Notes under the pieces: model-generated
Databases searched by the model: none
Seen by the model: only the letters and a program-made list of their open reading frames with translations
Told to the model about the DNA's origin: nothing
Made by a program: the position numbers and the translations under genes
In this document: one piece after another, positions 56,537 to 64,000 of the stretch
Position numbering within the stretch: position 1 is the first letter of the stretch
Layout of the letters: each line of letters begins with the position of its first letter
Source of the DNA: Lunularia cruciata
Taxonomy: Eukaryota > Streptophyta > Marchantiopsida > Lunulariales > Lunulariaceae
Direction of reading: 5' to 3'
DNA length: 64,000 nucleotides
Assembly: GCA_948567375.1 (NCBI GenBank)
Contig: OX419762.1
Coordinates: 4,842,001 to 4,906,000 of the forward strand

Positions 56537-57439
56537 ATGACGGCAATACCAGATGTTATCCTTGCAATGCAACAACAAATCAAGCATCTTACTTGATTGT
56601 TGGATGAACGAGACCAGCAACGACGAGAACAGATAGACAGAGTGCAAGTTCAAGATGGAGGAGATCGCATTTGATTTTTGAAACCCAAGGTGTTTGAAGG
56701 AAAGAATCTTCCAGGCATAGTGGAGAATTTTGTGTTTGACTGTGAACGTTACTTTGAAGCCACCAATCTTCAAGACAAACGGAAAAAAATTCTCTTGGCT
56801 TCTAGCCAATTGGATGACATGGCAAAACTTTGGTGGCAATTCCGAGTAGAAAGAGCTGAACGACAAATTGTTACACCAATTTTGACATGGGCAGAATTCA
56901 AAGATGCAATAATTGGTTGATTCCAAACTATAAATGCCACCCGGGCCGCACAAGATAAATTGGCAAAGTTGAGGTAGATTGGCTCAATAAGAAGCTACAT
57001 CACACAAGTTCAGAACATCATCATGCAAATTCCAAATATCCAAGAAGGTGAAGTTCTGGATCGATTTGTGTGAGGATTGAAGCCACAAACCAAATTGGAG
57101 GTGACCATGCGGGAGCCACAAAATGTAGAAGAAGCCATGCAATTGGTTGAGCGTTTTGATTCCTTGGTTGTGACAACTTGGTCTCGACCTTGACCTACAC
57201 AAAGCTTACCAGTACACTACGTACGAGTGGAAGAACTGGTACCAATGGAGATTGATGCTATCCAACAAAGACTACTTGGCACAACAGATAGAGAAAGATT
57301 ACAACAAAATGGAGGTTGCTTTTATTGTCGCCAAGTTGGACATCGCATTATTGAATTTCCACGTAGGAATGGGTGACCTCGACAAGTTGCCCAGATGGAG
57401 TTTGTGGAACAAAATGATTAGGGAAATGAAGAATCATAG
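56537..57439 (+). pseudogene. gag, copy 2
   Basis: It is in the same frame and layout as copy 3. Stops are at 56594-56596 (TGA where copy 3 has CGA and copy 1 CAA) and at several later sites. The capsid part from 56678 (KPKVFEGKNLPGIVENF, then LASSQLDDMAKLWW) is the best-preserved piece. The zinc knuckle is damaged. The GGGAAAT heptamer at 57421-57427 lies just before its TAG. Confidence 0.8.
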
Positions 57440-60400
57440 TAGGAGATTTCAAGCCGCCTACTGGGAGCTTGATTAGTTCCAATGGGATTGAAGGCTCCAC
57501 CTATGCAAGTTTGCTTCACTTGCAAGGTGCGATATCTAATCAGGGTTGTAGGATTTTGGTTGATTCAGGAAGTTCAGAGAATTGCATGTCTATGCGAGTA
57601 GCAAAGGAATTGGGTATTCCTATCAAGCTAGTGTTTGGGAGTAGTTTGATGATGGCGGATGGTAGAAAAGGTTCTGCATTCCACACCTCGCATCCTGTTA
57701 CCTTCAAGATTGGGAAGGAATATTTGGAGTGTATGAGGTTTGTAGTGGCACCTCTACACTATGATATCATTATGGGTCTACCTTGGCTTGAACGTCATAA
57801 GGTTCAATTTGATTGGACCCGACGACAAATTCAAGTAAAACACCAAGGTAGAAATTTCCGATTAGGTTGTTTGGCACCTCTGAGTATGACGCCTAAGAAT
57901 AGTCAATCCCAAGATGGGAAGTTTATCGAGAAGGTAGCCATAGAGCAAATCTGGAAGGGAGATGAGTCCCAAGATGAGAAGTTTGCCAAGAAGGCAACCA
58001 TGGAGCAAGCTTGGAAGAGAGATGAGTCCTTGGAAGGGAAGTTTGTTAATGAAGCGGCCATAGAGCAAGCTTTAGAGGTAGATAAGTCTGTATTCATGGT
58101 GTGGATCAAGCTGATTGCACAAGAACAATCTGAGGAGGACCAAGAGCCTTAACAAGCAATGGTTGATCAGATAGTTCAGGAGTTTGCAGATGTGTTTTTG
58201 GATGATCTGCCAAAGGGATTACCCTCTGATCAAGGTATGCCCTTCAAGATCAAGTTATTGCTAGGGAGTACTCCAATGAGTAGACCAATCTATCGGCTCT
58301 CACCAAAGAAGTTGGAGGAGTTGCAAACAACACTTACAGAGTTGTGGGAGAAGGATTTCATACAACATAGTACCTCTCCTTGGGGAGCACCAATACTATT
58401 TGTTCAAAGAAGGATGGAAGACTTCGTTTCTATATTGATTACCGTGGACTCAATAAGCAAACCGTGAAGAATGCATATCCCTTGCCTCGGATCGATGACC
58501 TGCTTGATCAACTAAGTGGAGCACGCTACTTTTCCAAGCTGGATATTCATAGCGGCTATTGGCAAATTCCTATTGAAGGAGAGGACATGCAAAAGACTAC
58601 CTTTCGCACAAGGTATGGACATTTTGAGTGGAGAGTTCTACCTTTCAGACTCACTAATGCTCTAGCAGACTTCATGGATCAGATGCATCAGGTGTTGGAT
58701 GGACTATTGGATCGGTCTGTGGTGCTGTTCTTAGATGATATCTTAATCTATAGTAGGACAAAGGCAAAACACATGAATCATGTGCAAGAAGTTCTAAGAT
58801 GACTACGACAATGGAAATTTTACTACAAGAAGTCAAATGTGCTTTTTGGCAGAAGGAGGTTACCTTCTTGGGTCATAAGATCTCATCAGAGGGGACCAAG
58901 ATGGAAGAAGAGAAGATCAAGGCCATTACTGATTGGCCTACCCCGAAGGAAAGCTACAGAGCTACGATCATTCAATGGATTGGCCAGTTTTTACCAACGG
59001 TTCATCCACTATTATGCTCACGTGACTGCACCATTGATTGACCTCTTGGGAAAGAACTTGAGCTTCCAATGGACCACCAAGCATGAAGAAGCATTCCAGA
59101 AGTTAAAGCATATGGTGTCTTCAAGACCCATTCTTCAACCATATGATCCTCAACTACCTTGTGTGGTTGATTTGATGCTTCTAACTTTGCAATTGGAGCT
59201 GTGTTGCAACAAGAATTTTGAGATGGACTACATCCTATTGCCTTTGTGTCTTGCCAACTAAATACAGCTGAAAGAAATTACTCTGCTTGAGATTAGGAAC
59301 AACTTGCAATGGTATATGCCACCAAGGTATGGAGGCATTATCTCTTGGGGAAACAAGTGATCATACAAACTGATCACAAGCCATTATTGCAGACCTTACA
59401 CTTGGAGCACATGAAGAGTTGGCATCATCGATGGGAAGAGCAACTCCAATTGTTTGACATCAAACTTGAGTACAAACCAGGTTGGTTCCATGTCATCCCT
59501 GATGCTCTATCACAACGACTTGATTTGAAGGCTCTTCCTCTCATCACGGCGGTAATTACAACGGTGTCCATTGACTCTAAGGTCCATAATGAGTTTCAAT
59601 CAGCTCTACAACAAGATCTCTTCTTCCAAATGGTACATGGTCTTCTGACAGCATGCGACAAGGAATACAACACCTTCTCCTTCAAGGAAGGCCTTTTATT
59701 CCATGCAGACCAGATCTATGTTCCAGCCAAAGGTGATCTTCAACTTGTATGCCTTCAAGAAGCCCATGATTTACCAATAGCTGGTCACATGGGAGTGGAC
59801 AAGACCTTGGGTACCCTCCAACGCCAATGGTGGTGGCCCAACATGACACAAGATGTTCAAGACTTTGTCCAATCATGTGAGAGTTGCCAATGTAACAAGG
59901 CCAACAACCAGAAGCCAAGTGGACTGCTTCAACCACTTGCCATTCCATCCGCTTGCTGGGAGTATGTGAGCTTGGATCTCATCACATCCTTGCCAAAGAC
60001 AAAACAAGGACACACCCTAATCGTGGTGTTTGTGGATAAGCTTAGTAAGCAAATCCACTTGGCACCAACCTGTGATACCGTGGATGCTCCAACCTTAGCA
60101 CAAATCTTCTTCGACAATGTCTTCAAGCATCATGGGATGCCATGTGTACTCATCTCCAACCGTGATCCTTGATTTACCGAGAAGTTTTGGCAAGCACTCT
60201 TCCAGATACTCGATACCAAGCTTGCTTTGTCCATGGCTCATCATCCTCAAACTGATGGGCAAACCAAACGCGCAAATCATACATTGGAGGATATGTAGCG
60301 GGCCTTTGTCAATGTCCACCATACCAACTAGGATGAATGTCTTGCACCTGTAGAATTTGCCTACAATAATTCCAAATAAGCAAGCACCGGATTTTCTCCC

Positions 60401-60480
60401 TTCTTTCTCAATTTTGGCCAAGATCCGCTTGTTCCAGATTCTCTTCTTGCTTCCCCTCCCTCATAGGTTCCTCATACTTC
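57418..60480 (+). pseudogene. pol, copy 2 (protease, RT, RNase H, integrase; end missing)
   Basis: The protease keeps [11 protein letters not shown] (about 57560-57592). RT has a frameshift around 58400, then YFSKLDIHSGYWQIP and FLDDILIYS. RNase H has YATKVWRHYLLGKQ. A 288-codon stretch (59309-60172) spans the end of RNase H, the integrase zinc finger (HDLPIAGHMGVDK, then CESCQCNKAN) and the start of the core (LDLITSLP). The second core Asp region reads ISNRDP, so that Asp has become Asn by G-to-A. It ends at 60480, where copy 3 begins. Confidence 0.85.
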
Positions 60481-60634
60481 CTGTAACAATATGGAGTTTA
60501 GTGACGAAGTTAGTCGGGCTTACAAAGTAGAGAATAAGACAAAATAGCCTAGAATATTCTAGAAGCATCTAAGAAGCTTCTTAGGAAACTTCCCAACTAG
60601 TTAACTTGCGCCCTAAGCAGGTAGCTTCTAGAAG

Positions 60635-60652
60635 GAAGCTTCTAGAAGCTTC
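60635..60652 (+). promoter_or_regulatory. Heat-shock-element-like array in LTR (copy 3)
   Basis: An exact GAAGCTTCTAGAAGCTTC in the most intact copy. The same 18 bases are kept in copies 1 (3' LTR) and 2, although the LTRs differ elsewhere. It lies 140 bp upstream of the TATA box, a distance compatible with an upstream activating site. Confidence 0.6.
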
Positions 60653-60792
60653 TAACTAGCTTAGCTTGCACGCCAAGTAGGCGGCTTCTAGAAGGAAGCT
60701 TCTTGAGAAGCTTCCTAGTTAACTTGGCTTGCACTCCAAGAAAGCGGCTCAAGGAAACTTCTTGAGAAGCTTCAAGGGTCTTGTATACTACC

Positions 60793-60800
60793 TATAAATA
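60793..60800 (+). promoter_or_regulatory. LTR TATA box, copy 3
   Basis: TATAAATA in the context CTACCTATAAATACCAAGG, conserved in all four LTRs of this family in the window. Transcription would be expected to start about 30 bp downstream, leaving a short R-U5 to the LTR end at 60904. Confidence 0.7.
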
Positions 60801-61174
60801 CCAAGGCCGAAGCTCATGCTAGGCATTCGGAGTTTTCCCTCATTCAAGTGTCCCAATGTGAGCTTCCATTCTCCTATTTCTCTCCTCGGTTTTGGTCTTT
60901 TACATTGGTATCAGAGCAGGAATGGGATGGATGGAATTTATGGACCACCAAATCCACTTCCGCCAAACCATTGGGACTTTCGTGTCCAGTATTACCAAAG
61001 CATCGTTTCACACAATTCATCACCTCACGCTTTGGGCAGGATTTTCTACATATGATCACCGTGTAAGAGGAACCCTTGATACTTCCAGTTGTAACTTATG
61101 GAAAACGGTGGACGTGTTGTATCTACGTGTTAATCAACTAGATAAATTGCAGGTAGTGGAATAGAGTAGTAGCG

Positions 61175-62074
61175 ATGGTGGCAATACCAGATGTTATCCT
61201 TGCAATGCAACAACAAATCGAGCATCTTACTCGATTGTTGGATGAACGAGACCAGCAACGACGAGAACAGATAGACAGAGCGCCAGCTCGAGATGGAGAA
61301 GATCACATTCGATTTCCGAAACCCAAGGTGTTTGAAGGCAAGAATCTTCCAGGCATAGTGGAGAATTTTGTGTTTGACTGTGAACGTTACTTTGAAGCCA
61401 CCAATCTTCAAGACGAGCGGAAACAAATTCTCTTGGCTTCTAGCCAATTGGATGGAGTGGCAAAACTTTGGTGGCGATTCTGAGTAGAAAGAGCTCAACG
61501 ACAAATTGTTACACCAATTTTTACATGGGCAGAATTCAAGGATGCAATACTTGGTCGATTTCAGACTATAAATGCCACCCGAGCTGCACGAGATAAATTG
61601 GCAGAGTTGAGGCAGATTGGCTCAGTGAGAAGCTACATCACACAATTTCAGAATATCATCATGCAAATTCCAGATATCCAAGAAGGTGAAGTTCTGGATC
61701 GATTTGTGCAAGGATTGAAGTCACGAACCAGATTGGAGGTGACCATGCGAGAGCCACAGAATGTAGAAGAAGCCATGCAATTGGCTGAGCGTTTTGATTC
61801 CTTAGTTGCGACAACTTGGTCTCAACCTCGACCTACACAAAACCCATCAGTACCACGAGTGGAAGAACCGGTACCAATGGAGATTGATGCTATCCAACGA
61901 AGACCACTTGGCACAGCAGATAGAGAAAGATTACGACAAAATGGAGGTTGTTTTTATTGTCGCCAGGTGGGGCATCGCATTGCTGAATGTCCACTCAAGA
62001 ATGGACGACCTCGACAAGTTACCCAAGTGGAGGTTGTGGAGCGAAATGATCAGGGAAACGAGGAATCCAAATAG
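61175..62074 (+). pseudogene. gag, copy 3 (one premature stop)
   Basis: It begins at an ATG 270 bp after the LTR and ends TAG at 62072-62074: 299 codons, interrupted only by TGA at 61481-61483, where copies 1 and 2 have CGA. A coiled-coil-like N-terminus (ILAMQQQIEHLTRLLDERDQ) is followed by the capsid domain (VFEGKNLPGIVENFVFDCER; LASSQLDGVAKLWWRF) and then by KLAELRQIGSVRSYITQFQN. The CCHC zinc knuckle CFYCRQVGHRIAEC lies near residue 263. Gag forms the virus-like particle that packages the RNA. Five codons before the stop, the heptamer GGGAAAC (62053-62059) lies in the correct phase for -1 frameshifting into pol. Confidence 0.85.
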
Positions 62075-64000
62075 GAGATTTCGAGCCGCCTACTGGGAGC
62101 TTGATTAGTTCTAATGGGATTGAAGGCTCGACCTATGCAAGTTTGCTTCACTTGCAAGGTATGATATCTAATCGGGGTTGTAGAATTTTGGTTGATTCTA
62201 GAAGTTCAGAGAATTGCATGTCTATGCAAGTAGCAAAGGAATTGGGTATTCCTATCAAGCCAGTGATTGGAAGTAGTTTGATGATGGCGGATGGTAGAAA
62301 GGGTTCTGCATTCCACACCTTGCATCCTGTTACCTTCAAGATTGGGAAGGAGTATTTGGAGTGTATGAGGTTTGTAGTGGCACCTCTACACTATGATATC
62401 ATTCTGGGTCTACCTTGGCTTGAATGTCATAAGGTTCAATTTGATTGGACGCGACACCAAATTCAAGTACAACACCAAGGTAGGAATTTCCGATTAGGTT
62501 GTTTGGCACCTCTGAGTATGACACCTAAGAATAGTCAGTCCCAAGATGGGAAGTTTGTCGAGAAGGTAGCCATAGAGCAAATCTGGAAGGGAGATGAGTC
62601 CCAAGATGGGAAGTTTGCCAAGAAGGCAACCATGGAGCAAGCTCGGAAGAGAGATGAGTCCCTAGAAGGGAAGTTTGTTAATGAAGCAGCCATAGAGCAA
62701 GCTTTAGAGGAAGATAAGTCTGTATTCACAGTGTGGATCAAGCCGATTGCACAAGAACAATCTGAGGAGGGCCAAGTGCCGCATCAAGCAACGGTTGATC
62801 GGATAGTTCAAGAGTTTGCAGATGTGTTTCCGGATGATCTGCCAAAGGGATTACCCTCTGATCGAGGTATGCCCTTCAAGATCGAGTTATTGCCAGGGAG
62901 TACTCCAGTGAGTAGACCAATCTATCGGCTCTCACAAAAGGAGTTGGAGGAGTTGCGAACAACACTTACAGAGTTGTTGGAGAAGGATTTCATACGACAT
63001 AGTACCTCTCCTTGGGGAGCACCAGTACTATTTGTTCCAAAGAAGGATGGAGGACTTCGTTTCTGTATTGATTACCGTGGGCTCAATAAGCAAACCGTGA
63101 AGAATGCATATTCCTTGCCTCGGATCGATGACTTGCTTGATCAATTAAGTGGAGCACGATACTTTTCCAAGCTAGATCTTCGTAGCGGCTATTGGCAAAT
63201 TCCTATTGAAGGAGAGGACGTGAAAAAGACTGCCTTTCGTACAAGGTATGGACATTTTGAGTGGAGAGTTCTACCTTTCGGACTCACTAATGCTCTAGCA
63301 GTCTTCATGGATCAGATGCATCAGGTGTTGGATGGACTATTGGATCAGTCCGTGGTAGTGTTCATAGATGATATCTTAATCTATAGTAGGACAGAGGTAG
63401 AACACAAGAATCATGTGTGAGAAGTCCTAAGACAACTACGACAGTGGAAATTTTACTCCAAGAAGTCAAAGTGTGCTTTTTGGCAGAAGGAGGTTACCTT
63501 CTTGGGTCATAAGATCTCATCAGAGGAGATCAAGATGGAAGAAGAGAAGATCAAGGCCATTACTGATTTGCCTACCCCGAAGGATGCTACCCAAGTACGA
63601 GCATTCAATGGATTGGCCAGTTTTTACCGACGGTTCATCCACTATTATGTTCACGTGGCTGCACCATTGACTGACCTCTTGGGAAAGAACTCGAGCTTCC
63701 AATGGACCACCAAGCATGAAGAAGCATTCCAGAAGTTAAAGCATATGGTGTCTTCAAGACCCATTCTTCAACCATATGATCCTCAACTACCTTGTGTGGT
63801 TGATTTTGATGCTTCTAACTTTGCAATTGGAGCTGTGTTGCAACAAGAATTTCCAGATGGACTACATCCTATTGCCTTTGTGTCTCGCCGACTAAATACA
63901 GCTGAAAGAAATTACTCTGCTCAAGATCGGGAACAACTTGCAATGGTATATGCCACCAAGGTATGGAGGCATTATCTCTTGGAGAAACAAGTGATCATGC
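62050..64000 (+). pseudogene. pol, copy 3 (protease, RT, RNase H start), truncated at window edge
   Basis: In the -1 frame relative to gag, the aspartic protease has the core motif [11 protein letters not shown] near residue 50; the Gly of D-S-G is Arg here, whereas copy 2 keeps DSGSSENC. A Lys/Glu-rich linker of three near-repeats follows ([27 protein letters not shown]; 62538-62700). RT has [35 protein letters not shown] and FIDDILIYS; the usual FLDD is FIDD. TGA at 63418-63420 interrupts the frame, which then continues open into RNase H (DFDASNFAIGAVLQQ, REQLAMVYATKVWRHYL). Integrase and chromodomain would lie beyond 64000. Confidence 0.85.
62053..62059 (+). promoter_or_regulatory. Putative -1 ribosomal frameshift slippery site
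   Basis: G GGA AAC in the gag frame, an X XXY YYZ heptamer. The pol frame is -1 relative to gag and is open from 62050 onwards after a TGA at 62047, so the slip falls inside the 25-nt gag-pol overlap (62050-62074). The heptamer is kept as GGGAAAC in copy 1 (42232-42238) and GGGAAAT in copy 2 (57421-57427). I could not identify a convincing downstream stem or pseudoknot by eye. Confidence 0.5.

Larger units (their letters stand above)
55844..60481 (+). mobile_element. Ty3/Gypsy chromovirus copy 2, 3' part not in window
   Basis: The 5' LTR is 55844-56265, starting TATAACAATATGG, so the terminal TG has become TA. PBS TGGTATCAGAGC is at 56267-56278. Gag (56537-57439) and pol (57469-60480) follow. 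The pol stops abruptly just after the integrase core (GFSPFFLNFGQDPL region), where the LTR of copy 3 begins at 60482. In copy 1 the same sequence continues uninterrupted, so copy 3 most likely inserted here; the rest of copy 2 would lie beyond the window. Many CpG-derived stops and a frameshift near 58400 show that it is dead. Confidence 0.85.
60482..60904 (+). repeat. 5' LTR, copy 3
   Basis: 423 bp. The heat-shock-like array is at 60635-60652 and TATAAATA is at 60793-60800. Further GAAGCTTCTTGAGAAGCTTC blocks lie between them. Confidence 0.95.
60482..64000 (+). mobile_element. Ty3/Gypsy chromovirus copy 3, best preserved, truncated by window edge
   Basis: 5' LTR 60482-60904 (TGTAACAATATGG...GTCTTTTACA), PBS TGGTATCAGAGC at 60906-60917, then gag and pol to the window end. 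Only one in-frame stop is seen in gag and one in the visible pol, both TGA in place of inferred CGA, with no frameshift. It is thus the youngest of the three copies. The 5 bp before the LTR are CTTCC; a matching CTTCC after the 3' LTR, outside the window, would prove insertion into copy 2. Confidence 0.9.

Overview
This window looks like nuclear DNA of a land plant. The evidence is Ty3/Gypsy chromovirus-type LTR retrotransposons whose primer-binding site reads TGGTATCAGAGC (initiator-Met tRNA type), a decayed Tat/Athila-like element, heavy CpG-to-TpG/CpA decay as expected of methylated plant repeats, and a small family of single-exon genes resembling an uncharacterised land-plant protein family. 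I cannot name the species. A non-flowering plant is possible, because the N-termini differ from the flowering-plant members I remember, but this is weak. There are no rRNA genes, recognisable tRNA genes, CRISPR arrays or bacterial operons.

Layout. 1-2085: 5' part of a minus-strand Gypsy element (gag, PBS, LTR) that runs off the left edge. 2086-18180: AT-rich repeat-derived DNA with no intact gene. It includes two facing copies of an undescribed-looking repeat that encodes a decayed coiled-coil protein (2580-4480 plus; 4540-7270 minus), several tandem repeats and two perfect palindromes. About 18400-32200: a visibly more GC-balanced gene island without recognisable transposons. It carries three intact members of one basic/acidic protein family on the plus strand (20745-21338, 25043-25720, 29167-29844), a frameshifted fourth member on the minus strand (27901-28471), and a 301-bp tandem duplication. 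32201-37110: AT-rich intergenic DNA with short dispersed and tandem repeats.

37116-48182: a complete minus-strand chromovirus flanked by the 5-bp duplication CATGT. It is split by a complete plus-strand chromovirus of another family (40579-46300, duplication GGGCC). 48205-50189: third copy of the coiled-coil repeat. 50190-55090: very decayed Tat/Athila-like element. 55844-60481 and 60482-64000: two more copies of the inner plus-strand family. The last is the best preserved and appears to have inserted into the previous one; it runs off the right edge.

The most interesting signals are these. (1) The four-member gene cluster in an island within transposon DNA. (2) Perfect heat-shock-element arrays upstream of a TATA box in the LTRs of the plus-strand Gypsy family. 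(3) A conserved GGGAAAC/T slippery heptamer placed for -1 gag-pol frameshifting in all three copies. (4) Codon-level evidence that most stop codons in these copies arose by CGA-to-TGA transitions. (5) The coiled-coil repeat family. All functional statements are from reading the sequence and from remembered family features; no search was run.
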